A DNA stretch of 64,000 nt. It comes from Maricaulis sp947259345. Its GTDB lineage: Bacteria; Pseudomonadota; Alphaproteobacteria; Caulobacterales; Maricaulaceae. Positions within the stretch are counted from its first letter, which is position 1, and every line of letters begins with the position of its first letter. Both the position numbers and the translations under genes were made by a program. A model generated the notes under the pieces. It did not search any database. It was not told the DNA's origin and saw only the letters and a list, made by a program, of their open reading frames with translations. Shown here piece after piece: positions 34,620 to 44,600 of this stretch. The stretch spans positions 62,001 through 126,000 of the forward strand of contig OZ244254.1 of assembly GCA_965217205.1 (NCBI GenBank). Reading direction: 5' to 3'.

Positions 34620-34743
34620 TGTCGTCTGTCCGCTCGTGCGGGAGCTCACGAGACCGGCGCGGTATTTTCCGTTTCTGACGACTCCTCTGCAACCCGCTCG
34701 CGGCCGAACGGCCCCGGGCCTGACTGCTATGGAGACGTGGCAC

Positions 34744-36642
34744 ATGCGTATGAAAACCTGGCACCAGCTCTGTCTGGCCGCCTCTTGTCTAAGCCTTCCC
34801 GTATCGGCTTTCGCTCAGGCGAGCGACGAAACCGAGATCATTTATGTCACTGCGGCGCGGGTCGCGCTGCCGGCCGATCAAGCGACTTCCAGCATCACGC
34901 TTCTGGATGCCGATCTGCTTGAGGCGCGCGGGGCCAGCTTCGCCGCGGACGCCCTGCGGGCCGTGCCCGGCCTGGCCGTGTCGCGGTCCGGCGCGCCCGG
35001 CTCCCTGACCCAGATTCGTGCCCGCGGCGCCGAGGCCAATCATGTCCTGGTGCTGATCGACGGTGTCGAGGCCTCCAATCCCTTCACCGGCGAAGCCGAT
35101 TTCTCGCACTATGCCTTTGACGATTTGGCATCGATCGAGGTCGCGCGGGGCGAGCAGTCTGCCCTTTGGGGAGCGGATGCCATCGGCGGGGTCATCCGCC
35201 TCAACTCACGGCGTCCTCAGACCCGGTTCGAAGCGGGCGGTCGCATCGAGGGGGGAAGTTTCGATACCCGGCGGCTGAGCCTCCAGGCCGGCGCCGAGTT
35301 TGGCCATCACTGGCTTTCCGGCAGCGTCAGCGACTACCAAAGCGACGGCATCGATGTGTCGGGCCTGGGCGGCGAGCGCGACGGCTATGCCAACACCGTC
35401 CTCGCTGTTTCCGGCGGTTATCAGCTTGGCGAGGCCTGGCGGCTCGAAGGAACGGCGCGGCGAATTGCCAGCGAGAGCGATTATGACAGCGATACCGATT
35501 TCGATGGACGTCTGGACAATGTCGACCTGCGCACCGATGGCGAGACCGTGCTGGCGCGGCTGGCCCTGCTGGGAGATCAGCAATGGGGCGATGTGCGGCT
35601 CAGCCATGAAGCGGCGCTGCAATTGACCGACGACACGTCGCGCTCCTTGTCGGCCGGGACGCAATCATCGCGCGCCCTCGGTCAGCGATTGCAGGCGCAC
35701 TACGAAATGACAGGGCATTGGGAGACCGGGCCCTATCAGCACCGCCTGACCGGTCTGGTCGAGCATGATCGTGACCGCCTGAAATCCTTCTCAGGTGTGG
35801 GCGCGGGTTCGAACCAGACACGGCGACTTGAGGCCGACGCGCTGGGTTTCGACTATGGCCTGTCGCGCGGCGTATTCGATTTCACCGCGTCAGCGCGGCA
35901 TGATGCCCACTCCCTGTTCGCGGACTCGACGACCTGGCGCATCGGCGCCGGTTGGGACTTCGATACGCTGGGCGGTCGCTTGCGCGCGAATTTCGGAGAA
36001 GCGGTCAAGAATCCGGGCGTCTATGAGTTGTTCGGCTTCTTTCCGGGATCGTTCAACGGCAATCCCAATCTCGTGCCGGAGGAGTCGAAAGGCTGGGAAA
36101 TTGCCTGGGACCAGAGCCTGCTGGGTGACGCAGCCAGCCTGTCACTGGTCTATTTCAACTCCGAGCTGGAAAATGAAATCTACACTGATTTCGGGTCTTT
36201 CCCGGCGACGGCCCTCAATGCCGGCACACGGTCGGATCGTCAGGGTGTGGAAATGTCCATTGCCTGGGATATCGACGCGAGCTGGTCGGTCTTTGCGTCG
36301 GCCACCCTGCTGGAAAGCGAAGAGAACGGGGTCGCGGAAATCCGCCGTCCGGAACGCCTGGCGTCACTGACCTTGTCCTGGGCGCCGACCGACGGGCCGC
36401 TGTCCGCATCGGTGACCCTCGATCATACCGGCGACCAGACCGATACGGATTTCGGCATCTTCCAGCCCGTGGTTCTGGACGCCTATACGCTGGTCGGCGG
36501 TCAGGTCGGCTGGGAAGTCAGAGAGGGTGTCGAAATCTATGCGCGCGGGGATAACCTGCTTGATGAGGAGTATCAGGATGTCTTCGGCTATCACACGCCG
36601 GGTCGTGGCCTGTTTCTCGGCCTGCGCCTCACTCATCGCTAG
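34744..36642 (+). CDS. btuB: TonB-dependent vitamin B12 outer-membrane receptor
   Basis: A 632-aa outer-membrane receptor. After a signal peptide (ending near AFA/Q at residue 24) comes a TonB-box-like IIYVTAAR, the plug domain (ALRAVPGLAVSRSG, SLTQIRARGAEANHVLVLIDGVEA, ALWGADAIGGVIRL) and a 22-strand barrel. Its position behind a cobalamin riboswitch and ahead of btuF-btuC-btuD identifies the ligand as B12 or related corrinoids. I start at the ATG at 34744, behind GGAGACGTG; an upstream in-frame ATG at 34636 lies in the leader. The last 65 bases overlap btuF. Confidence 0.93.
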   Translation: MRMKTWHQLCLAASCLSLPVSAFAQASDETEIIYVTAARVALPADQATSSITLLDADLLEARGASFAADALRAVPGLAVSRSGAPGSLTQIRARGAEANHVLVLIDGVEASNPFTGEADFSHYAFDDLASIEVARGEQSALWGADAIGGVIRLNSRRPQTRFEAGGRIEGGSFDTRRLSLQAGAEFGHHWLSGSVSDYQSDGIDVSGLGGERDGYANTVLAVSGGYQLGEAWRLEGTARRIASESDYDSDTDFDGRLDNVDLRTDGETVLARLALLGDQQWGDVRLSHEAALQLTDDTSRSLSAGTQSSRALGQRLQAHYEMTGHWETGPYQHRLTGLVEHDRDRLKSFSGVGAGSNQTRRLEADALGFDYGLSRGVFDFTASARHDAHSLFADSTTWRIGAGWDFDTLGGRLRANFGEAVKNPGVYELFGFFPGSFNGNPNLVPEESKGWEIAWDQSLLGDAASLSLVYFNSELENEIYTDFGSFPATALNAGTRSDRQGVEMSIAWDIDASWSVFASATLLESEENGVAEIRRPERLASLTLSWAPTDGPLSASVTLDHTGDQTDTDFGIFQPVVLDAYTLVGGQVGWEVREGVEIYARGDNLLDEEYQDVFGYHTPGRGLFLGLRLTHR

Positions 36643-37447
36643 CCCGGCTTTGGCGCGGGAAGAGGCGGTACCGCACAGTGGTATCGCCTCGACCTCGCTG
36701 TGCGCGGACACTTATGTGCTGGCCCTGGCTCCGGAGGACGCGATCGCGGCCCTGTCCTGGCAGGTTGATCAGCCGGTCTCCGCGGCACCGCCCTGGTCGC
36801 GCGCGCTGCCCAAGGCGTGGCCCGATGCCGCGCGCCTGCTGGAATTGTCGCCCGCGCTGACCGTGTTCGGAACCGGTGAGGGCGGGCGGACGGCCCGTTT
36901 GCTCGAACGCGCCGGTCACTCGGTCTTGGAGCTCGCTTGGGCTGATGATTTCGAGGCGGTACGCGATAACCTGCACGCGCTTGGCCTGGCCACGGGACGG
37001 GCCAGAGACGCTGCTGCGGTGGTCGCCGGGATCGACCAACGCCTGGAACGTCTCAACGAGCGGGCGGCTGCGCGGTTGCGCGCGCCCCGCATCCTCTATC
37101 TGAGCGCATCGGGTGGTTCGGCCGGCGCCGGCACCTATGTCGATGCGGCCATTGCCGCCGCTGGCGGTGTCAATGTCATGGCTGAGCGCGGGGCGATCGG
37201 CTGGACCCGCTCGGATCCGGAACTGGCGCTGGGCCTGGAGGCCGATATCGTTCTGACCAGCTTCTTTGCCGATGGCTATGCAAGCACCTTCAATCGGGCG
37301 CGCCGTCACGCCGCCTATCGGCGTCTTCTCGAACATCCGGCCCGGGCCGAGATACCGGCCGGCGTCTGGCCTTGCGCCGGGCCTCGTTTGATCGACGCGG
37401 CTGAGTTGATTGCTGACGCCATTGACGCCTGGGAGCGTGACCGATGA
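36578..37447 (+). CDS. btuF: periplasmic vitamin B12-binding protein
   Basis: A 289-aa solute-binding protein of the TroA/BtuF type. It has a signal peptide (MSSAITRRVVACFSACASLIASPALA) and a two-lobed domain with IASTSLCADTYVLALAPEDAIAALSW and YVDAAIAAAGGVNVMAERG. It carries B12 from BtuB to the BtuCD importer. The start codon lies within the 3' end of btuB, in another frame, with GAGGAG seven bases upstream that also encodes BtuB residues. Overlap with btuC (ATGA) makes the operon tightly coupled. Confidence 0.88.
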   Translation: MSSAITRRVVACFSACASLIASPALAREEAVPHSGIASTSLCADTYVLALAPEDAIAALSWQVDQPVSAAPPWSRALPKAWPDAARLLELSPALTVFGTGEGGRTARLLERAGHSVLELAWADDFEAVRDNLHALGLATGRARDAAAVVAGIDQRLERLNERAAARLRAPRILYLSASGGSAGAGTYVDAAIAAAGGVNVMAERGAIGWTRSDPELALGLEADIVLTSFFADGYASTFNRARRHAAYRRLLEHPARAEIPAGVWPCAGPRLIDAAELIADAIDAWERDR

Positions 37448-38424
37448 CCCCGCTGAGACTCACCGTCCTGCTCGCGGCCCTCCTGGCTCTGGTCGCCGTG
37501 ATCGCCCTTTTCGCTGGCAGCGGCGGGGCCGGACCCGCGGCGCTCTTCAGCGCCGATGAGGAGCTGGGTGGCCTGGTCCTGCGCGAGCTTCGCCTGCCGC
37601 GCGTCCTGCTGGGCATCCTTGTCGGGGCCGGTCTGGGTGCATCCGGTGCGGCGCTGCAGGGGTTTTTCCGCAATCCCCTGGCTGATCCCGGTGTGGTCGG
37701 TGTGTCGGCGAGCGCAGGCCTTGGCGCCGTCATCTGTCTCTATTTCGGGCTCTCCTCCCTGTTCGCGCTGGCTCTGCCCCTGGCCGGTGTCGCCGGCTCA
37801 GCGCTGGGCGTGATCGCCCTGTTTGCGATTGCCGGTCGCGGTGCGAGTGCGACCACCCTCATACTCGCCGGCGTGGCGGTAAACGCGACGGCTGGCGCCT
37901 GCACGGCGTTGCTGATGAATCTGGCGCCGAACCCGTGGGCGTTGGCCGAAATCGCCTATTGGCTGATGGGCTCGCTGAGCGATGCCAGCTGGACCGAGGT
38001 GGGCTTCGCGACGCCGGTCATCCTCGCGGGGCTTGTTGTGCTGATGCCGCTGGCGCGCGGACTGGATGCGCTGGGCCTCGGCGAAGACACCGCGCGCTCG
38101 CTGGGGATCGGGCTCGGGCGGCTGCGCCTGGCTGTCGTACTCGGAACCGCCCTGGCGGTCGGCGGCGGTGTCGCGGTTGCCGGGGCGATCGGCTTTGTCG
38201 GCCTGGTCGTGCCGCATATATTGCGACCGCTGGTGGCCTGGCGCGCCGGGGCCCTGATCCTGCCGTCAGCCCTCGGCGGCGCGGTGCTGATCGTCCTCGC
38301 CGACCTGGCGACGCGCCTGCTGTCCGGGCCCGGCATCCCGCTTTATCTCGGCGTCCTGACGGCCCTGATCGGTGCCCCATTCTTTCTCTGGCTGGTCCGG
38401 CACACACAAAGGCGTGCACCATGA
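37444..38424 (+). CDS. btuC: vitamin B12 ABC transporter permease
   Basis: A 326-aa FecCD/BtuC-type permease with about ten membrane helices. Motifs LRELRLPRVLLGILVGAGLGASGAALQGFFRNPLADPGVVGVSASAG in the first half and GAIGFVGLVVPHILRPLVAW with the cytoplasmic EAA-like loop in the second are characteristic. Two copies form the channel with two BtuD subunits. It overlaps btuF by 4 bp and btuD by 4 bp. Confidence 0.92.
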   Translation: MTPLRLTVLLAALLALVAVIALFAGSGGAGPAALFSADEELGGLVLRELRLPRVLLGILVGAGLGASGAALQGFFRNPLADPGVVGVSASAGLGAVICLYFGLSSLFALALPLAGVAGSALGVIALFAIAGRGASATTLILAGVAVNATAGACTALLMNLAPNPWALAEIAYWLMGSLSDASWTEVGFATPVILAGLVVLMPLARGLDALGLGEDTARSLGIGLGRLRLAVVLGTALAVGGGVAVAGAIGFVGLVVPHILRPLVAWRAGALILPSALGGAVLIVLADLATRLLSGPGIPLYLGVLTALIGAPFFLWLVRHTQRRAP

Positions 38425-39191
38425 CCCGACTCCTTCTTGATGCGGTTCACTATCAACCCGGGCCGCGGCCATTCTTCGCGGACATCTCCTTGTCCTTCGA
38501 CCGGAGCGGGCTGGTGGCGCTTGTCGGTCCAAACGGTGCCGGCAAGTCCAGCCTGTTGCGTTTGCTGGCGGGCCTGGCCGAGCCGGCGCGCGGTCGGGTG
38601 ATCCATGACGGTCGGCCGCTCTCCGGCCTGGCCGACCGTGACCGGGCCCGGGCCATCGCCTATCTGCCGCCCGACGGTCGCACCGCCTGGCCGATCGAGG
38701 TGCGCCGTCTGGTCGCCCTGGGCCGCATCCCGCATCTCAAACCCTTGCGAAGCCTGACCCTGGCCGACGCCGACGCCGTTGATGCAGCGCTGGAGAAGAC
38801 CGCGACCACGCATCTGGCCGGCCGACACTTCGACACCCTGTCATCCGGTGAGCAGGCCCGGGTCCTGCTGGCCCGGACCTTGAGCGTGGGCGCCGACACT
38901 ATCCTGCTCGATGAGCCGACAGCGGCGCTTGATGTCCGCCATCAGCTCGGTGTGCTTGAAATTCTTGCCGAGGAGGCGGCGCGCGGCGCGCTGGTCATTG
39001 TGGCCTTGCATGCGTTGGAGCTGGCCGCACGCCGGGCTGATCGAGTCATCGTGCTCGCGGACGGACAGATCCGGGCTGACGGCGCGCCGGCTCGGGCCTT
39101 ACGTCCGGACATACTCGCGGACATCTTCGGGGTCCAGGCTCCGGACGGGCTCGTTTCCGGCGGCCTGAGACTGGCCGTGCCGACTAGCTGA
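38421..39191 (+). CDS. btuD: vitamin B12 ABC transporter ATP-binding protein
   Basis: A 256-aa ABC ATPase with Walker A VGPNGAGKSSLLRLLAG, Q-loop region IAYLPPDG, signature LSSGEQARVLLAR, Walker B TILLDEPTAALD and switch histidine ALHALEL. It powers the BtuC2D2 importer. I start at the ATG overlapping the btuC stop; the open frame further upstream is noise within btuC. The gene ends in an 8-bp overlap with the convergent Mrp/ApbC gene. Confidence 0.92.
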   Translation: MTRLLLDAVHYQPGPRPFFADISLSFDRSGLVALVGPNGAGKSSLLRLLAGLAEPARGRVIHDGRPLSGLADRDRARAIAYLPPDGRTAWPIEVRRLVALGRIPHLKPLRSLTLADADAVDAALEKTATTHLAGRHFDTLSSGEQARVLLARTLSVGADTILLDEPTAALDVRHQLGVLEILAEEAARGALVIVALHALELAARRADRVIVLADGQIRADGAPARALRPDILADIFGVQAPDGLVSGGLRLAVPTS

Positions 39192-40272
39192 GAATGATTT
39201 CCGGCGCGGGCTTGTTGGCCTGTTCGGCGGCCTCGAGCGCGGCCAGGGCCGCCTTGCGGAAGGCCTTGCCGACGGGACCGTCATCGAGGGCGGCCGGTTC
39301 GCCGGCATCCGAGCGGGCGCGCAATTCCGGGTGTAGTGGAATATCGCCGAGATAGGCCAGGCCCATGCGTTCCGCTTCGGCCCGGGCACCGCCTTCACCG
39401 AAGATATGACTGCTTTCACCGCAATGCGGGCAGAGGAAGACGCTCATATTCTCGATCATGCCGAGCAGGGGAACATGGGTCTGCTCGAACAGGCTCATCG
39501 CCTTGCGGGCATCGTCCAGCGCCAGGTCCTGCGGGGTGGAGACGATGACCGCACCGTCGACCGGCATGTCCTGGGCGATGGCGAGCTGGGCGTCGCCCGT
39601 GCCCGGCGGCATGTCGATGATCAGCACATCGGGCTGACCCCAGTCGGTGTCCATCATGAATTGCCGGATCGCGCCCTGGACCATGGGGCCGCGCCAGACC
39701 ACCGCGGCGCCGGGTTTGACCACAAAGCCCATGGAGACCAGCTTCACGCCGTGTGCCTCGACCGGTTGCACGCCGGCATCGGTCTTGCGCAGGCCTTCGA
39801 CATCGGTCAGCCCGAACAGGCGCGGCGCTGACGGACCGTAAATATCGGCATCGAGCAGGCCGACTTTCAGGCCTTCACGCGCCAGGGCGACGGCGAGATT
39901 GGCGGCAATCGTCGACTTGCCGACACCGCCCTTGCCCGAGGCAACCGCGATGATGCGTTTGGCCGGTTTTTCGCGCGGCGCGGCGGTGTGTTTTCGGGGC
40001 GTCGGGCGAGCCGCCGGCTTGGCGGACTGGCCATCACGGTGGGCGGTCATGACCACCCGGGCTCGTTCGATGCCGTCCAGCGCCGTAATGGCCGCTTCGA
40101 TCTGCGGCTGAAGACGGTCGAGGTCGGGTGCGCCGGCGACCGGTCGCTTGACGATAATCGTGGCCGTGTCACCGGCAATGCCGGCCGCCTCGATGCGATC
40201 TGAATCGATCAGGTCACGCCCGGATTGCTGTTCGGTGATCGTCTTGAGCGCGTCGCGCAGCCGGTCTTCCAT
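39184..40272 (-). CDS. apbC: Mrp/ApbC iron-sulfur cluster carrier ATPase
   Basis: A 362-aa P-loop ATPase of the Mrp/NBP35/ApbC family. The N-terminal 100 residues form a MIP18/FeS assembly-like domain. The deviant Walker A is IAVASGKGGVGKSTIAANLA near residue 112, followed by LLDADIYGPSAPRLFGL, DMPPGTGDAQL and the cluster-binding CxxC in FLCPHCGESSHIFGEGGA. It binds and transfers Fe-S clusters. It is leftward and convergent with the B12 operon. Its start region is separated from the sulfotransferase gene by about 80 bp. Confidence 0.94.
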   Translation of the reverse strand: MEDRLRDALKTITEQQSGRDLIDSDRIEAAGIAGDTATIIVKRPVAGAPDLDRLQPQIEAAITALDGIERARVVMTAHRDGQSAKPAARPTPRKHTAAPREKPAKRIIAVASGKGGVGKSTIAANLAVALAREGLKVGLLDADIYGPSAPRLFGLTDVEGLRKTDAGVQPVEAHGVKLVSMGFVVKPGAAVVWRGPMVQGAIRQFMMDTDWGQPDVLIIDMPPGTGDAQLAIAQDMPVDGAVIVSTPQDLALDDARKAMSLFEQTHVPLLGMIENMSVFLCPHCGESSHIFGEGGARAEAERMGLAYLGDIPLHPELRARSDAGEPAALDDGPVGKAFRKAALAALEAAEQANKPAPEIILS

Positions 40273-40354
40273 AACACTCTCCCTTGTCGCCTGCGAGAGA
40301 TAGCGATGACGGGGCTTGAGCGGTAGGGCGCACGCGCAGTTTGCAACCGCCAGG

Positions 40355-41266
40355 TCAGCTCATCGAGACCGGCGTGTGGACGAAGGGACGATGTATTGCG
40401 AGGCCGGCGAGGAAGTCGGCGTCTTCTTCGCGATAACGCGCTTCCCACTCGTCGGTGCGCGAGGTTCCGACCCGTTCTATCGGGCTGTCTTTCACGGGCG
40501 GTGTGGCATCCAGGCCGAGGACATTCGAGAACAGGCGGATCACCCGTTCCGGCCGGGCCGTAATATCCTCATAATACAAGCGGACCGGTTCAATGCCGAT
40601 CCGGCCGAACTCGCGCTCCCATTTCATTTCCTCGTCCTGCAGGAATTTGACCCAGCTGCGAAGCGCCGGCGGGTCATACATGACCGCATCGCGGACCTTG
40701 CGTGCATCATCATTCATCTGGAAGGAGTGCAGGACGCCGGACTGATGGGCGACATGCATGGAGATCGCCTGGCGGACAATATTGCGGCGGCGCAGGTAGA
40801 AATAGGTCCAGGCCGGGTCGAGAATATCCTGTCGTCCCGTTGCCTCCCGGCCCCAGGTGAGGTGGGCCAGAGCCAGCTCGATCCCGCTGACCCCGGTCGC
40901 GGAGGCATGGCGTGCCAGCATGCGCCGGATCAGCGTGTCCCAGTCATCCGCGCCGGTTTCACGGGCCTGATCCTCGACGATCGGGAAGCCCAGCCACTCA
41001 TTCGGATTGCCGAAAGCGCCGGTCTCCTTGATCAGATGGGTCAGGAAGGTCGACCCGGAACGCGGCACAAGGCAGATGGCATAGCGTCGTGTCAGGCGGA
41101 TGGAGTCGAGCGAGAGCGGGTCGCTGTCAGACGCCATTCCCTCGGACCGCAGGTGCCTGAACATGCCTGACATCGTGTCGTAGGGCAGGCCGGCTGTTGC
41201 GGGAATGCGCGGGTTTCTGGCCGAACTGTTGATACCGGGAGATGCGGGAGGTTTTGCGGAGGTCAT
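40355..41266 (-). CDS. Stf0-type sulfotransferase
   Basis: A 303-aa protein of the Stf0 sulfotransferase family. The 5'-phosphosulfate-binding loop appears as YAICLVPRSGSTFLTHLIKETG and the 3'-phosphate-binding region as YFYLRRRNIVRQAISMHVAHQSG. Stf0 enzymes move sulfate from PAPS to trehalose or other sugars on surface lipids. The acceptor is unknown here. The first 40 residues before the core (an alternative ATG gives MSGMFRHLRSEGMAS) look unstructured, so the start is uncertain. It lies directly upstream of the tRNA-Val gene on the same strand order. Confidence 0.85.
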   Translation of the reverse strand: MTSAKPPASPGINSSARNPRIPATAGLPYDTMSGMFRHLRSEGMASDSDPLSLDSIRLTRRYAICLVPRSGSTFLTHLIKETGAFGNPNEWLGFPIVEDQARETGADDWDTLIRRMLARHASATGVSGIELALAHLTWGREATGRQDILDPAWTYFYLRRRNIVRQAISMHVAHQSGVLHSFQMNDDARKVRDAVMYDPPALRSWVKFLQDEEMKWEREFGRIGIEPVRLYYEDITARPERVIRLFSNVLGLDATPPVKDSPIERVGTSRTDEWEARYREEDADFLAGLAIHRPFVHTPVSMS

Positions 41267-41283
41267 ACCGGCCTGAGACTTGA

Positions 41284-41358
41284 TGGTGGGCGATACTGGG
41301 ATTGAACCAGTGACCCCTTCGATGTCAACGAAGTGCTCTCCCGCTGAGCTAATCGCCC
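41284..41358 (-). tRNA. tRNA-Val (GAC)
   Basis: The leftward strand reads GGGCGATTAGCTCAGCGGGA and folds as a full cloverleaf: acceptor GGGCGAT/ATCGCCC, D-arm GCTC/GAGC, anticodon stem CTTCG/CGAAG with loop TTGACAT (anticodon GAC, valine), TPsiC arm CTGG(G)/CCCAG with loop TTCAATC, and encoded CCA. Total length is 75 including CCA. Confidence 0.97.
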
Positions 41359-41359
41359 A

Positions 41360-41681
41360 TCCGTCTCAAGAGAGCCGGGGTTCTAACCCCACCTTTCGCA
41401 GAGCGCAAGCCGTCTCTCGCACCCGAGTTGCAGACCGGCCGGAATTCCTCTCCAGCCCTGTTCGCGAACGCGGGAAGGTGGTGCATGGCCGAAGTGTTTC
41501 CCTAGCCTGAACGGCCTATGACTTTTTTGCAACAATTGGGACGGAAATGCGGCGACGCCGCGACTCCTGCTTTCATCACACTGTCCCCTCCGACATAGTC
41601 CGGCGAGGTAGGGTTTAACCCAACCATCCCGAGTTCTGCACCAAAGCGGATCCGGGAGACACGTAACAAAGGGGTACAATC
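41360..41681. other. 322-bp gene-free leader of the TonB receptor
   Basis: No open reading frame of merit. It holds the promoter region of the downstream receptor, a T-rich patch (ACTTTTTTGCAACAATTGG at about 41520) and an 11-bp palindrome GGGTTTAACCC at 41611-41621. An AAAGGGG at about 41668 serves as Shine-Dalgarno for the GTG start at 41682. I see no riboswitch motif. Confidence 0.5.
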
Positions 41682-44600
41682 GTGAGCAATATTTGGGATC
41701 GGGAGCGTCTTCTGCGCTCCACCATCCTCGCTGGCTTTGCTGCCGCCGGTCTGACCATTTCGCCGGCTTACGCTCAAGACCAGGACGAGGACGAAGACGA
41801 GCAGGCTGAAGAATCCAGTGATGATACCATCGTCATCACCGGTTCTCGTATCCGCCGCGATGCGTTCAGCTCGCCGGCTCCGCTCCAGGTCATCGACAAT
41901 GAAGAAATCCGCGACGCCGGTCTGATCGACGCCGCGCAAATCCTTCAGACGTCGTCCGTGGCCCAGGGCGTCCAGCTCGACAACGCCATCGCCGGTGCTT
42001 TCGTCACCGACGCCGGCCCGGGTTCGAACACCATTACGCTGCGTGGTCTCAATCCTGACCAGACGCTGCTTCTCATCAACGGCCGTCGTGTCGCTCCGTC
42101 GGGCGTTGAAGGCGCTCCGTCGCTGCCGAACCTCGACATTATCCCGACCGATGCCATCGCGCGCGTCGACATCCTTCTGGATGGTGCGTCTTCGGTTTAC
42201 GGTTCTGACGCCGTTGCCGGCGTGGTCAACGTCATCCTGAACGATTCGTTCGATGGCTTCCGCGTTGGTGCCGTGACGTCCACGCCGGAACAGTCCGGTG
42301 GTGGTTCGCACCGCTGGAACATGACGATGGGCGATTCTTCCGAGAACGGCCGCTTCATGTTCTCCATGGAATACTTCCACCAGCAGCGTCTGCAGGTTCA
42401 GGATCGTGATTACAATTACGATCCGACCGATGGCCTGTACTGCTCGCGCGACATCGAGATCGCGGCTGACGGCTCGCTGCTGTCCGAGTGCGAAGGCTCC
42501 ATCATCAACCGTATCCGTACCTTCAACTACTATGTTGATGGTTCTCCGAACCTGGCGTCCTACTTCGCCAACCCGGGTCTGTTCAGCACCGACGTGTACT
42601 CCACGCCGGGCACCTCGAATTTCGTGAACCCGATCATCGGTTGGTCAACCGGCAACTCGACGGATGAGCAGAACCGTTCGTCCTACCTCGACCAAGCCAC
42701 GGACGTTATTCCGGACAGCCAGCGTTACTCCTTCCTGTTTACGGGCGATTACACGATCGACCGCATCCTGGGTCAGGAAAACGTGACGGTCTTCACCGAG
42801 CTGCTTCACACCAACTCGCAGACGACCTACCGCTCCGGTTACCACGGTCAGATCTTCCCGACCGTTGGCGCCAGCAACCCGTTCAACCCGTTTGGCTTCG
42901 ATGTTGTTCCGATCTTCGCTTCGCCGATCGAGCGTTCCAACATCGACGTGGAAACCCAGTACACCCGCTTCATGACGGGCGTTCAGGGCGACTGGAGCTT
43001 TGCTCCGTCCTGGTCGTACGAGATGTTCGCCGGTTACACCCGTTCAATGGGTTACTCGCGTCGTCCGCAGGTTGACGAAGACCGTCTGACGGCCACGATC
43101 GCCACCACCCGCGTTGAAGGCGGTGAGATCGTTTGTGGTTACGACAACTCGAGCGTCACCCTGTTCGGCTTCCTGAACCCGGGCAATTGTGTGCCGGTCA
43201 ACCTCTTCCACCAGAACCTGTACCCGCAGGACGGTGTTTCGGCTCCGCACTTCGGTTCCCAGGAAGAGTATGACTTCCTGCGTATCGACCGTACGGCCAC
43301 GACCACCGTTGATCAGCTGATCATGGGCGGTTTCACCACTGGTCCGGTTTTCGAACTGCCGGCTGGTGAAGTGAACGCCGTGGTCGGTATCGAATGGCGT
43401 CGTGACTCGCTCGACTCCGGTACGGACACCGTGACCTCGCAGGGCCGTGCGGCTGGCTACTTCGCCGACCGTCGCTCTGTTGGTGAAGCGTCCCTGACCG
43501 AGTATTACGGCGAGCTTTCGGTTCCGCTCGTTTCCGGTGCAGCCTTCGCTGAAGACATCTCCATTGATCTCGCCGGTCGTTTGACCGACCACGAGTTCTA
43601 CGGTCAGAACTCCACCTACTCGGTACGTGGTGCCTGGGTCGTCAATGATACGCTGACCTTCAATGGTACTCTGGGTACGTCCTTCCGGGCTCCGAACCTT
43701 CGCGAGCTCTTCCTGGGCGGCCAGACCGGCTTTGCCTCGGGCTTCTCCGATCCGTGTGTGGTTCCGACGGCTGCCAACAATAGCGGCGTCTACGACCCGG
43801 CCAATGATGGTCGTGATCCGGTTGTGCTTGCGAACTGTGTGGCTGAAGGCGTCGATCCGACGGCTCTGGGCCTGAATGGCGTGTCCTCGATCGAGGCCTT
43901 CCGTGCAGGTAACCCGGGTCTCGAGCCGGAAACGTCCGACGCTTTCTCGGTCGGTTTCGTTTTCGACCAGCCGTTCACTGATGCATTCGATGCTTCGCTG
44001 CGTGTCAGCTACTGGGGTATCGAAGTCCAGGACTCCATCGCGATCCCGGGCACGGCCTTCTCGCTGTCTCAGTGCTACAACTCGACCAACTTCCCGAACG
44101 ACCCGTTCTGTGCACGCCGTACGCGTGACGCGAACACCGGTCAGCTGCTGCTCGTTGACAACACACCGTTCAACGTTGCGACGCAGGAAGCGACGGGTTG
44201 GGACTTCAACGGTCGTTTCAACATGGACATCGATCTGTTCGGTGGCTTCAACTACGACATGAACGGTACGTTCACGAAGTCCGAAGAGATCCTGAGCCAG
44301 ACCACGGCTGCTTCTGACACCAACAACTTCGTTGGTGACTGGGGTAACCCGGAATGGCGCGGTACCGTGAACAACCGCTTTGACTTCGGTGACTGGAACA
44401 TCAACTGGCGCGTCCGCTATGTGGGCGAACAGGCTTCCATCTCCAACGTCGTCGGCGTCAATTACGGTGAGCGTCTTGAGGCAGCATCCGAGCTCGGCGG
44501 CGACGCTGTCGACAGCTGGGATGCCGTCTACTACCACGACCTTTCCACCAACTGGGAAATGGACACGTGGGGCGTTACCGTCGGCGTCAACAACCTGTTT

